From Chloroflexota bacterium (GTDB lineage Bacteria; Chloroflexota; Dehalococcoidia; Lucifugimonadales; UBA2962), in NCBI GenBank assembly GCA_003228095.2, contig QGNM01000003.1:24266-88265 (forward strand): 64,000 nucleotides of DNA, in the 5' to 3' direction. The translations under genes were made by a program, and so were the position numbers. How positions within the stretch are numbered: the first letter of the stretch is position 1; each line of letters begins with the position of its first letter. This document shows, piece after piece, positions 21,017 to 30,282 of this stretch. The notes beneath the pieces were generated by a model, which ran no database searches, had not been told where the DNA came from, and saw nothing but the letters and a program-made list of their open reading frames with translations.

Positions 21017-22018
21017 TTGGAAAAACCTATATCGCAAATAAAGCCACCATCCGATAAAGGCGAATTAAATTTTCGTATCTTAACTATTTTAGGTTTAATA
21101 GCCGCTTTTATCCAGGTGTCTTTGGGAGGTTTCGTTAGAGTAACTGATTCAGGGATGGCTTGCGGAGACGATTGGCCGTTGTGTGATGGGCAATTAGTTC
21201 CTTCATTTAATATTGAAGTTGCCCTCGAATATGCCCATAGGGTTTCAGGAGCAGTACTTATAGTATTAATACTGATAATTTTTATTTATGCATGGCGGCT
21301 ACACAGGAATGATTCTTGGATATTCAGGTCATCGATTGCCGCGTTAATATTTGTTATAGCAGGAGCTGCTTTCGGGGCAGCCACAGTCTTTAGTGAATTA
21401 GGCTGGGGGTTTCGTTTGATTCACCTTGCGGTTGCTGAAGGAGTTATATGTAGCCTTGCTTTTGCGTTCATATCCTCATTGGACTTTAAGCGATACGGTA
21501 TGAATAGTCCTACAGAAGGATCTATGGCAAGCGGAGCTGTTTACATGTTTGGAATGCTATTGTCTATATTTCTCTTAATTTTGTCTGGATCAATTATGGT
21601 CGGTTTGGACGCGGGGACCGCTTGTGGGACATGGCCGCTTTGTAATGGAAGCATTTTCCCTCAAGGAAATAGTCGTTATTCAATTCATATGGGACATAGA
21701 TTGATTGGCATTGTGTCTGGAGTATTGATGTCGTTAGCGTTTTTATGGATTTGGCGAATGCGAGAATGGATTCACGGAGCTGGGAAAGTGGGGATAGCCT
21801 TGTTTGTTTTTATGATCATCCAGGTATTATTTGGGGCTGCCTTAGTCTGGACAGGGTTTGCTCCAGGATGGCGAGCTATACATCTTATTGGAGGCACATT
21901 AGTTTGGCTTACAGCGTGTATTTTATTTGCTATAGTGTTTGTCTCAAGAGACCCTGTAAATGAGAAAAAAATAGAAGCGAAAGAAATTAGCAATATATAT
22001 GGTGAGTTTTCCTCCTGA
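21017..22018 (+). CDS. ctaA: COX15/CtaA-family heme A synthase
   Basis: VSLGGFVRVTDSGMACGDDWPLCDGQLVP, EYAHRVSGAVL, YSIHMGHRLIGIVSG; multiple TMs. Confidence 0.92.
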   Translation: MEKPISQIKPPSDKGELNFRILTILGLIAAFIQVSLGGFVRVTDSGMACGDDWPLCDGQLVPSFNIEVALEYAHRVSGAVLIVLILIIFIYAWRLHRNDSWIFRSSIAALIFVIAGAAFGAATVFSELGWGFRLIHLAVAEGVICSLAFAFISSLDFKRYGMNSPTEGSMASGAVYMFGMLLSIFLLILSGSIMVGLDAGTACGTWPLCNGSIFPQGNSRYSIHMGHRLIGIVSGVLMSLAFLWIWRMREWIHGAGKVGIALFVFMIIQVLFGAALVWTGFAPGWRAIHLIGGTLVWLTACILFAIVFVSRDPVNEKKIEAKEISNIYGEFSS

Positions 22019-22029
22019 ATTAACATACT

Positions 22030-22911
22030 ATGCAAAACATTTTTATTAAAAATATAATTAAAGACTACGTAGCTTTGACCAAACCTAAAATCATTAGTTT
22101 GCTATTGATAACAGCTTTAGGTGGATTATTCTTGGCATCCAAGGGGTTGCCTCAATGGCAGCTTGTATGGGTAGTTTTATTTGCTGGCTCATTGGCTGCT
22201 GGTGGGGCTAATGCTATTAATCACTTTCTTGACCGTGATATTGATAATATCATGAAGAGAACTAAATCCAGGCCTGTTGCGGGCAAACGGATACTACCCA
22301 GAAATGCACTAATATTTGGAATATTGTTAAATGTGGTTGCATTCGTCCTATTGGTTTCACTTGCCACTTGGCTTAGCGCAATTCTCACTTTAGCAGCTAC
22401 CCTTGTGTATGTGTTTGTTTATACGATAGGCCTAAAGAGAAACACACCGCAGAATATTGTCATTGGAGGCGCTGCTGGTGCATTCCCTCCTTTAATTGCT
22501 TGGGCTGCAGTTACCGGGGATATTGGATTAGGTGGAGTATATTTGTTTGCGATTGTGTTTTTTTGGACTCCTCCACATTTTTGGGCTTTGGCACTTATGA
22601 TTAAAGATGATTATGCTGAAGCCGGCATACCGATGCTGCCAGTAGTGAGAGGAGATGCTGAAACTAAGAAGGCAATAGTTTTGTACGTAGTACTACTACT
22701 AGCTTTAACTCTGATGATGGTCGTGACTAGGTCGGTCGGTTGGATTTATGGAGTTGCAGCTGCATGTTTGGGTCTAGGGTATTTGTATTACGCGATACAG
22801 TTATATAGGTCAGAAGGGATACTAAAAGCTAAACCAGCTTATTTATACTCACTAGCATACCTTGCCCTTTTATTCATCTTTGTAATGATAGATGCCTCAG
22901 TAACAATATAG
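22030..22911 (+). CDS. ctaB: Protoheme IX farnesyltransferase (heme O synthase)
   Basis: GGANAINHFLDRDIDNIMKRTKSRPVAGKRI, WTPPHFWALALMIKDDYAEAGIPMLPVVRG. Confidence 0.95.
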   Translation: MQNIFIKNIIKDYVALTKPKIISLLLITALGGLFLASKGLPQWQLVWVVLFAGSLAAGGANAINHFLDRDIDNIMKRTKSRPVAGKRILPRNALIFGILLNVVAFVLLVSLATWLSAILTLAATLVYVFVYTIGLKRNTPQNIVIGGAAGAFPPLIAWAAVTGDIGLGGVYLFAIVFFWTPPHFWALALMIKDDYAEAGIPMLPVVRGDAETKKAIVLYVVLLLALTLMMVVTRSVGWIYGVAAACLGLGYLYYAIQLYRSEGILKAKPAYLYSLAYLALLFIFVMIDASVTI

Positions 22912-23008
22912 GTTACTAAATGGTGAGGTAACGGGGACAGGATATTGTAATAAATGATCTTAGTCATTAAGACGCTGCTTAGATAAGTTTAAATAGATTG
23001 TGAAATAC

Positions 23009-23037
23009 TTGACAATCTATATGCCGTCAGCTAGATT
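23009..23037 (+). promoter_or_regulatory. Candidate promoter of the cytochrome oxidase operon
   Basis: TTGACA (23009-23014), 17-nt spacer, TAGATT (23032-23037), upstream of coxB. Confidence 0.45.
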
Positions 23038-23106
23038 TTGTATGTAGCCGTAGCAACGCTCGGCATCCTTTACTAAGATATTTTCTGGAGTCTTTTTTTT
23101 CGCATA

Positions 23107-24165
23107 ATGCCGACAATTAATCGACAATTTGCCAAGTATAGTTTTGTATTATTGGCTGGAATTATTCTGGCTCTTATTTTTGGATGTACCAATGACCATC
23201 CTCAATCGCCTTTCGATGCCGTAGGGCCTGTGTCAGAGTCTCAGGCATTAATTTTCTATATCATAAGCTACGCTGGCATAGTTGTTTTTGTGATTGTCAT
23301 GGCATTGTTAGCATACTTTACTTTTAAATATCGAAAAAGAAGTGAAAACGAAGGCGACCCAGAGCAAATTCATGGAAATAGTACGTTTGAAATTGCTTGG
23401 ACTGTTATTCCAGCTCTACTATTGATAGCTGTAGCCGTTCCAACTATTAATTCTTTATGGGACACAACAGTGTCTCCTGAACCTGACGCTTTGGTAGTTA
23501 GGGTTACAGGCAATCAATGGTGGTTTCGATTTGATATTCCCGAATTAGGGGTTGTTACTGCTAATGAGCTGCATATTCCAGTTGGAGAGGTGATTAATAT
23601 TGAATTGGACTCGAAGGATGTAATTCATAGTTTTTGGGTTCCAAAACTGGCTGGAAAAGTCGATATGATACCGAATAATGAGAACACTATGTGGTTTCAA
23701 TCTAACGAAGAAGGCATCTTTTATGGCCAGTGCGCCGAGTTTTGTGGAGAGTCACACGCATTGATGCGCTTTAAGGTTGTTGTTGAATCTAGGAAGGAAT
23801 TCGATGCTTGGGTAGCAAGTCAGTTGCTTGATGCCATTAAACCATCTGACCCGTTATCTCAGCAAGGACACGATCTGTTTATGTCATCCGAAGCTGGGTG
23901 TTACGCGTGTCACACTATTAGAGGAAGTCAAAAAGCATATGGTGAAGTGGGGCCTGAACTAACTCATTTTGCGAGTCGTCTGCATATGCTATCAGGCATA
24001 ATGGACAACACGCACGAAAACTTAATCTCATGGTTAACTGATCCTGATGAAGTAAAGCCGGGTAATATTATGTCGAAAAACGCATCGGTTTATAATGACC
24101 CAGATAAAGTGCTTAGTGATCCTGAAATTACCGCTTTGGCGGCATATCTGAGGAGTTTAAAATGA
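23107..24165 (+). CDS. coxB: Cytochrome c oxidase subunit II with fused C-terminal cytochrome c domain
   Basis: GNQWWFRFDIPELG, CAEFCGESHALMRF (CuA), AGCYACHTIRGS (CxxCH heme). Confidence 0.95.
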   Translation: MPTINRQFAKYSFVLLAGIILALIFGCTNDHPQSPFDAVGPVSESQALIFYIISYAGIVVFVIVMALLAYFTFKYRKRSENEGDPEQIHGNSTFEIAWTVIPALLLIAVAVPTINSLWDTTVSPEPDALVVRVTGNQWWFRFDIPELGVVTANELHIPVGEVINIELDSKDVIHSFWVPKLAGKVDMIPNNENTMWFQSNEEGIFYGQCAEFCGESHALMRFKVVVESRKEFDAWVASQLLDAIKPSDPLSQQGHDLFMSSEAGCYACHTIRGSQKAYGEVGPELTHFASRLHMLSGIMDNTHENLISWLTDPDEVKPGNIMSKNASVYNDPDKVLSDPEITALAAYLRSLK

Positions 24166-25988
24166 CTACTCTACTCATCCCTATGATCAAACGCCCGTTG
24201 CATCCGACTGGCATATGGAATTGGATAACCACGATAGACCATAAAAAAATTGGTCTACTTTATGGTGCGACAGCATTTATTAATTTTCTTATTGGCGGGA
24301 TCGAGGCCATTTTGATTAGAGCCCAGTTATCAGGGTCGAATGCAGACATAATAACTCCGGAAGTGTATAACCAGCTGTTTACTATGCATGGAACTACGAT
24401 GATATTCCTTGCGATAATGCCTCTTAGCGCGGCGTTCTTTAATTACTTAATTCCTTTACAAATTGGGGCTAGGGATGTTGCGTTCCCAAGGTTGAACGCG
24501 TTTAGTTATTGGGTATTTCTAGCGGGAACAATAATTTTGCATAGTAGTTGGTTGTTTGGTTCTGCGCCCAATTCCGGCTGGTTTTCTTATGCTCCATTAA
24601 CCTCAGTTGCATATAACCCCGGTCATGGAATGGATTTCTGGATTGTTGGGTTACAGGTGTTGGGTATAGCTTCTCTCGCGGCCTCATTTAATTTTATAGT
24701 GACAATAATTAATATGAGAGCACCTGGAATGACGTTAATGAGAATGCCATTGTTTACTTGGATGACTTTCATAACTGCGATATTGCTTGTTCTAGCATTT
24801 CCAGTGATAACAGTTGCACTTATTGAATTGATGTTTGACCGTAGCTTTGGCACCAATTTCTTTTTTGCGCCTGCTGGAGCAGACCCAGTATTGTGGCAAC
24901 ATCTATTTTGGGTCTTCGGGCATCCAGAGGTGTATATTTTAATCTTGCCCGCAATGGGCATTGTGTCGGAAATCCTACCGACATTTTCAAAAAAACCTCT
25001 TTTCGGCTACTCTACAGTTATTCTTGCCGGAGCGATTATAGCTTTTATGGGATGGCTGGTATGGAGCCATCATATGTTTACTGTTGGCTTAGGCCCAATA
25101 CCTAATTCAGTCTTTACTATTACCACTATGGCAATAGCAATACCAACTGGTATAAAGATATTTAACTGGATTTTTACCATGTGGAAAGGTTCGATTACGT
25201 TTTCTACGCCGATGCTTTATGCCATCGGATTCATAGTAACTTTTACTATTGGAGGCATTAGCGGAGTAATGCATGCTATGTCTTCATCTGATGCACAACA
25301 GCAGGATACATACTTTGTTGTAGCTCACTTCCATTATGTTTTATTTGGGGGAGCGATGATGGGCATTTTTGGAGGATTGTATTATTGGTTCCCGAAATTT
25401 TCTGGCAGAATGTTTAGCGAGAAACTCGGAAAGGTTCAGTTCTTTTTGCTATTCATTGGCCAGAATATAACATTCTTCCCAATGCATTTTGTTGGCATGG
25501 ATGGAATGCCTAGGCGAATATATACATATAGTGGTGAAATGGGCTGGACGGCCTTGAATGCTTTGGAGACGTCAGGCTCAATATTAGTTGTAATTTCTGT
25601 ATTACTGTTTTTGCATAATATAGTAAAGAGCTGGCGCTCAGGCGAGGAAGCTCCAGGTGACCCTTGGGACGCCAGGACATTGGAGTGGTCTATATCATCT
25701 CCACCGCCTGAATATAACTTCGAGGTAATACCAGAAGTTCACACCGTAGACGAATGGTGGGCACGTAAAAGAGGCCTTTTAGGAGAACAATCTCCATCTG
25801 TAGGGTCAAACGAAAAAGGTGAAATACATTTGCCACAACCATCATTTTGGCCGTTAGTATCAGCAATCGGTATATTCATTGGTGGGTATGGATTGATCTA
25901 TAGTTATCCGGTAGCCATTGTAGGTTTAGTAATTATGATGGTAGGCGTATATTCTTGGTCATTCGAACCAGTGAATGACCCTGACTGA
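24162..25988 (+). CDS. coxA: Cytochrome c oxidase subunit I
   Basis: WITTIDHKKIGLLYG, WVFGHPEVYILILPAMGIVSEI, DTYFVVAHFHYVLFGG. ATGA overlap with coxB. Confidence 0.97.
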   Translation: MTTLLIPMIKRPLHPTGIWNWITTIDHKKIGLLYGATAFINFLIGGIEAILIRAQLSGSNADIITPEVYNQLFTMHGTTMIFLAIMPLSAAFFNYLIPLQIGARDVAFPRLNAFSYWVFLAGTIILHSSWLFGSAPNSGWFSYAPLTSVAYNPGHGMDFWIVGLQVLGIASLAASFNFIVTIINMRAPGMTLMRMPLFTWMTFITAILLVLAFPVITVALIELMFDRSFGTNFFFAPAGADPVLWQHLFWVFGHPEVYILILPAMGIVSEILPTFSKKPLFGYSTVILAGAIIAFMGWLVWSHHMFTVGLGPIPNSVFTITTMAIAIPTGIKIFNWIFTMWKGSITFSTPMLYAIGFIVTFTIGGISGVMHAMSSSDAQQQDTYFVVAHFHYVLFGGAMMGIFGGLYYWFPKFSGRMFSEKLGKVQFFLLFIGQNITFFPMHFVGMDGMPRRIYTYSGEMGWTALNALETSGSILVVISVLLFLHNIVKSWRSGEEAPGDPWDARTLEWSISSPPPEYNFEVIPEVHTVDEWWARKRGLLGEQSPSVGSNEKGEIHLPQPSFWPLVSAIGIFIGGYGLIYSYPVAIVGLVIMMVGVYSWSFEPVNDPD

Positions 25989-26048
25989 AAATAGAAAACA
26001 TAAACTGTAAAATATAAATAAAGTCAAACAAAAGATACGGAGAAAATT

Positions 26049-26777
26049 TTGGCAGAAGCCACAGCTTCAAATCATGAAAGTGAGCATCAAACTACAACGG
26101 GTTTGAATCACAGAAAAATACTAATGTGGGTTTTTCTTGGTTCAGACTGTATGTTTTTTGCTACATTGATAGCCACATACCTTGTGTACAAGGGTAAGAG
26201 TTTGAGCGGCCCAATGCCGTTAGATGTATTTAGTATTCCTGTCACAACTGTCAGTACTTTTGTGCTTTTAATGTCCAGTATGAGTATGGTGTTAGCTTAT
26301 GCTGCATTGAGAAAAGGATCCCTGAAAGGCTATAGGACATGGATACTTTCGACTGTCATTTTAGGGAGCACTTTTTTGGGTTTTCAGACTTTTGAGTTTT
26401 ATGAATTTGCAAATCACCATGTGCATATTGATTGTATTAACCCTGTAGATTTAACTGATTATGAACAGGGATTGTTTGATAAAAACTGTAAAGATGGCGT
26501 TGATCATTACGATGCTCAACATGGCTTAACTCCCAAAACCAACCTGTTTGGTACAACATTCTTTGTACTTACCGGGTTACATGGAACCCACGTGACAATA
26601 GGCGTCATATGGCTTATGTCTTTATTTTTGTATTCATTCAAAAAGGGAGGAGTGACACCAGAGAGGCATCTAGACACGGATTTGGCAGCTTTATATTGGC
26701 ATTTTGTTGATGTTGTCTGGATTGTTATTTTTGCGGTTGTTTACCTATTTGGAGTATTTGAAGGGTTTCCGTCATAA
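26049..26777 (+). CDS. coxC: Cytochrome c oxidase subunit III
   Basis: KILMWVFLGSDCMFFATLIATYLVYKG, FGTTFFVLTGLHGTHVTIGVIWL, DLAALYWHFVDVVWIVIFAVVYL. Confidence 0.95.
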   Translation: MAEATASNHESEHQTTTGLNHRKILMWVFLGSDCMFFATLIATYLVYKGKSLSGPMPLDVFSIPVTTVSTFVLLMSSMSMVLAYAALRKGSLKGYRTWILSTVILGSTFLGFQTFEFYEFANHHVHIDCINPVDLTDYEQGLFDKNCKDGVDHYDAQHGLTPKTNLFGTTFFVLTGLHGTHVTIGVIWLMSLFLYSFKKGGVTPERHLDTDLAALYWHFVDVVWIVIFAVVYLFGVFEGFPS

Positions 26778-26779
26778 CA

Positions 26780-27118
26780 ATGGCTATGCAGAATATAAAC
26801 AAAGCATCTGACTCCACTAAGGTTGATACTTCTCATTCCGAGCACCCCTCAGCCGTAACATATTTCAAAGTGGCTGTGGCACTATGCTTACTTACAGGGC
26901 TTGAAGTAGTAGTATTTTTCTTTGAATGGTTGAGTTACGGAATCATTCCAGTATTGGCTGTTTTGTCGGTTGTAAAGTTTGCTCTTGTAATTATGTTTTA
27001 TATGCATCTTAAGTATGATCACAGACTTTTTAGCACATTATTCTTAACAGGTTTATTTTTAGCAATCGGTGTTATTTTCGCTTTAATGGCTCTTTTCGGA
27101 TGGTTTAACGCAGGATAG
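26780..27118 (+). CDS. Cytochrome c oxidase subunit IV-like (CyoD/CtaF-type) protein
   Basis: Three TMs; VKFALVIMFYMHLKYDHRLFSTLF; operon context. Confidence 0.85.
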   Translation: MAMQNINKASDSTKVDTSHSEHPSAVTYFKVAVALCLLTGLEVVVFFFEWLSYGIIPVLAVLSVVKFALVIMFYMHLKYDHRLFSTLFLTGLFLAIGVIFALMALFGWFNAG

Positions 27119-27157
27119 ATCAATTCACTCAATGGTGATAGATGGGGTTTCATAGAC

Positions 27158-28054
27158 ATGGCCTATTTTGATTTTACTGGATTCTGGTCTTCAATTTGGA
27201 CAAAATGGCATTTTCATCCCGATGTTCTAATTGGGCTTACTATTCTATTGGGCTTATATTTGTTCATAATAGGTCCTGGAAGAATAAAATATCGACTATC
27301 AGATACCCCGGTGACATCAAAACAAATTTTGATGTTTGTTTCATCAATACTGATAATTTTATTCTCTTTAATATCTCCATTACACGAATTAAGCGATAAA
27401 TACCTTTTCTCAGCACATATGATTCAACACGTTCTGCTTACCTTAATAGTTCCTCCTTTGATGATTGCTGGGATTCCTGGTTGGGTATTCAAGCCAATCA
27501 TGAAAATAAAAAGTTTCGCATGGATTTTAAGATTGTTAACAAACCCGATTGTAACTTTTAGTGCATTTAACTTAACATTTTCGTTTTGGCATTTCCCTGC
27601 CTTATATGCAACTTCAGTAGATTTTCATTCTATTCATGTATTAGAGCATCTAATGTTTATTTCCACAGCTATGATGATGTGGTGGCCATTGATGAGCTCT
27701 TCTGAAGAGCTACCTCCTTTGCCTGAGCCCGCCAAGATGTTGTATTTGCTTGGACTTGCTATAGCACAAATTCTTGTATTTGCTCCTATTACATTTTCAG
27801 ATGCACCATTATATGAATTTTACGTAGAGGCGCCAGCAGTGTGGAGTTTAAGTAATCTTCAGGATCAACAGATTGGAGGGTTAGTAATGAAGGTTGGTGG
27901 AGGGATGTTGTTTATGTTTCTTTTCATTCGTATCTTTTTGAGATGGGCTCATAATGAACTTGATAATACAAAAAATTTCAAAAAAAAACAGATTGAAATT
28001 AATTCTATTAAAAATAAGACATCATCGAACTTTATAAGTAGTGTAAACTCTTAA
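27158..28054 (+). CDS. ctaG: Cytochrome c oxidase assembly factor CtaG
   Basis: FSAHMIQHVLLTLIVPPLMIAGIPGW, NLTFSFWHFPALY, HVLEHLMFISTAMMMWWPLM. Confidence 0.88.
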   Translation: MAYFDFTGFWSSIWTKWHFHPDVLIGLTILLGLYLFIIGPGRIKYRLSDTPVTSKQILMFVSSILIILFSLISPLHELSDKYLFSAHMIQHVLLTLIVPPLMIAGIPGWVFKPIMKIKSFAWILRLLTNPIVTFSAFNLTFSFWHFPALYATSVDFHSIHVLEHLMFISTAMMMWWPLMSSSEELPPLPEPAKMLYLLGLAIAQILVFAPITFSDAPLYEFYVEAPAVWSLSNLQDQQIGGLVMKVGGGMLFMFLFIRIFLRWAHNELDNTKNFKKKQIEINSIKNKTSSNFISSVNS

Positions 28055-28081
28055 TAGTAAAAAATAAATTCTTGTTAGGGA

Positions 28082-28309
28082 GTGGAAATGGTTTTTGATC
28101 AGATTAAGATGGCAATACTTATACCATTAATTTCAGTAATTTGTGTTGCTATCATTGGTGGACTCATAGGATTTATTTTCATATTGCTTTATAAAACCAC
28201 GGGTCTTCATGAATGGGGAGCTGTAATTTTAGGGATGGCGCTAGTAGTTTTGGTTCCTGCAGCTGCATTTTTATTGCAAAATTACTTTGAAAAACAAACA
28301 GCTACTTAA
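28082..28309 (+). CDS. Small membrane protein in cytochrome oxidase operon
   Basis: 75 aa with two predicted TMs, between ctaG and the SCO gene. Confidence 0.6.
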   Translation: MEMVFDQIKMAILIPLISVICVAIIGGLIGFIFILLYKTTGLHEWGAVILGMALVVLVPAAAFLLQNYFEKQTAT

Positions 28310-28323
28310 ATAGATAGTTAATC

Positions 28324-28989
28324 TTGGCTGTAAAAATATTTAGATTAAATCTTCAACTTAGATTTATTTACCTGATTGTAGTTTTATTGATCATGCCTGG
28401 GTGCAACTCAGTAAGGGATAATACTTTTTTGGGAACAGTCCTTTCAAAATCACCTAAAGCAATGGATTTTAGTCTTGTGGATCAATTTGGACAAAGTGTC
28501 AGACTGTCAGAGTTTCAAAACAAAGTGGTTGTTCTTACATTTGTTTACACATCATGTAATGAGATATGTCCATCAATAGCACTTAAGTTAAAAGATTCAG
28601 AAAGATATTTAGTTGATCAGACTGATGAAATTTCGACATTACTTATATCTGTAGATCCTAGAGGAGATACCCTAAATAATACTCAGAAATTCTTGCAAGA
28701 TTATGGCATGGTGAACAAATGGAAATATCTCGTAGGAACAGAAGCCGAGTTGAAACCTGTGTGGGATGCATATTATGTCTCAACAGCGGTTAAAGAAGTA
28801 GATACAAGTTTAAGTGAATCGGCATCTAAAGATGAGTTTCAAATAGAGCTATTACAAAACTATTCCGTAACCCATCAAGGCCCGGTTTATATAATTGATC
28901 GGACAGGGCATGCCAGATCTGTGTTTACTCTTCCTTTTGATCCTGAAGACTTAGCAAATGACATAAAACTATTGCTAGATGAAAATTAG
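28324..28989 (+). CDS. SCO1/SenC-family copper chaperone
   Basis: FSLVDQFGQSVRLSEFQNKVVVLTFVYTSCNEICPSIALKL, ISVDPRGDT. Confidence 0.9.
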   Translation: MAVKIFRLNLQLRFIYLIVVLLIMPGCNSVRDNTFLGTVLSKSPKAMDFSLVDQFGQSVRLSEFQNKVVVLTFVYTSCNEICPSIALKLKDSERYLVDQTDEISTLLISVDPRGDTLNNTQKFLQDYGMVNKWKYLVGTEAELKPVWDAYYVSTAVKEVDTSLSESASKDEFQIELLQNYSVTHQGPVYIIDRTGHARSVFTLPFDPEDLANDIKLLLDEN

Positions 28990-29351
28990 CTAGCTACAGG
29001 TAGTTGTTCTTTTGCTTTAATAACGAGTTGACTGAAAACTTTGGAGTCCAGTATCGCTAATTCCGACAGCATTTTCCTATCAATATCTATACTTGATAGC
29101 TTTAATCCATGAATAAATTGACTATAAGAGATCCCGTTTTCACGGGCTGCAGCCCCTATACGAATATTCCACAGCCTTCGCATATCACTTTTCTTTGCTT
29201 TGCGATGCGCATATGCGTACGATAGAGCGTGGATCATGGACTCATGAGCTCTCCTATAGAGAGAGTGCCTCACACTTCTATGTCCTTTAGTTGCCTTAAG
29301 TATTTTTCTATGTCTATTGCGTTTGGTAACGCCACGTTTTATTCTAGTCAT
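28986..29351 (-). CDS. rplT: Ribosomal protein L20
   Basis: MTRIKRGVTKRNRHRKILKATKGHRSVRHSLYRRAHE...LWNIRIGAAARENGISYSQFIHGLK. Confidence 0.97.
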   Translation of the reverse strand: MTRIKRGVTKRNRHRKILKATKGHRSVRHSLYRRAHESMIHALSYAYAHRKAKKSDMRRLWNIRIGAAARENGISYSQFIHGLKLSSIDIDRKMLSELAILDSKVFSQLVIKAKEQLPVAS

Positions 29352-29382
29352 AATTAATTTCTGTTATATTTAATAGATTGCT

Positions 29383-29586
29383 TTAAGGTAGCCCATACGG
29401 TAGCAACCTTCTTAATCTGGGTTGATCTGCTGCGGATACAGGAAGTTTTCCTGAATACAAACGCCTTACCTTAGCAGCCTTCTTTCTACGAAGGTGACTT
29501 CGATGGCCTTTCATTCTAACAAGCTTACCTGTCCCCGTTATTCTGAAACGAGCGGCTGCACCTTTATGTGTTTTCATCTTAGGCAA
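29383..29586 (-). CDS. rpmI: Ribosomal protein L35
   Basis: MPKMKTHKGAAARFRITGTGKLVRMKGHRSHLRRKKAAKVRRL. Confidence 0.96.
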   Translation of the reverse strand: MPKMKTHKGAAARFRITGTGKLVRMKGHRSHLRRKKAAKVRRLYSGKLPVSAADQPRLRRLLPYGLP

Positions 29587-29601
29587 TTTTTTATTCGCTT
29601 T

Positions 29602-30168
29602 CTAACTTGTTACAAGTGAGGCAGTAGATTGGCCAGTCGTGTTAGGTTTTTGTCGATTTGGGATAAGAACCATTGTTAAAAATCTTCCTTCAAAAGAAGG
29701 AGCTTTTTCTACCAAAGCTTCTTCCCCTAAGTCTTTTGCAACTGCTTTGAGAACTTCCATTCCCACTTCTGGGTGGGTGATTTCTCGTCCTCTAAACATA
29801 ACGCTTACTTTAACTTTTGCTCCTTCAGTCAATAATCTTTTCACTTGATTAGATTTTGAAGTACGGTCATGTACACTTATTCTTGTTTTTAACCTAACTT
29901 CTCTAATTTCAGTATTGGACTTAGCTTTCTGTACCTTTCTAGCGTTCCGCTCTTTTCGATCGATTTCATATCGAAATCTACCATAGTCCATAATTCTGCA
30001 TACGGGAGGTGACGCCGACGGTGCAACCTCAACCAGATCAAGTCCTCGCCCTTCTGCTAGTGTAATTGCATCTCTTACGGATTTTACACCTAGTTGATTT
30101 CCCTTCTCGTCTACTAGTCTAACCTCCGGGACTTTCACACGCTGGTTTACTCGATAGTCTTTAGCTAT
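29602..30168 (-). CDS. infC: Translation initiation factor IF-3, probable non-canonical AUA start
   Basis: AKDYRVNQRVKVPEVRLVDEKGNQLGVKSVRDAI...ICRIMDYGRFRYE. AAGGAG lies 7 nt upstream of the ATA at 30168-30166. The track ORF extends to an unlikely upstream ATG (30210). Confidence 0.9.
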   Translation of the reverse strand: MAKDYRVNQRVKVPEVRLVDEKGNQLGVKSVRDAITLAEGRGLDLVEVAPSASPPVCRIMDYGRFRYEIDRKERNARKVQKAKSNTEIREVRLKTRISVHDRTSKSNQVKRLLTEGAKVKVSVMFRGREITHPEVGMEVLKAVAKDLGEEALVEKAPSFEGRFLTMVLIPNRQKPNTTGQSTASLVTS

Positions 30169-30282
30169 ATTGATGCTCCTTGATACTGAGAAAATTTTAG
30201 TACAAATCAATCGCCAATTTATGTTTGGGATTGGTTAACATATAGCATATCATTTTGCTTAAAGTATATCTATAAAATAAAT

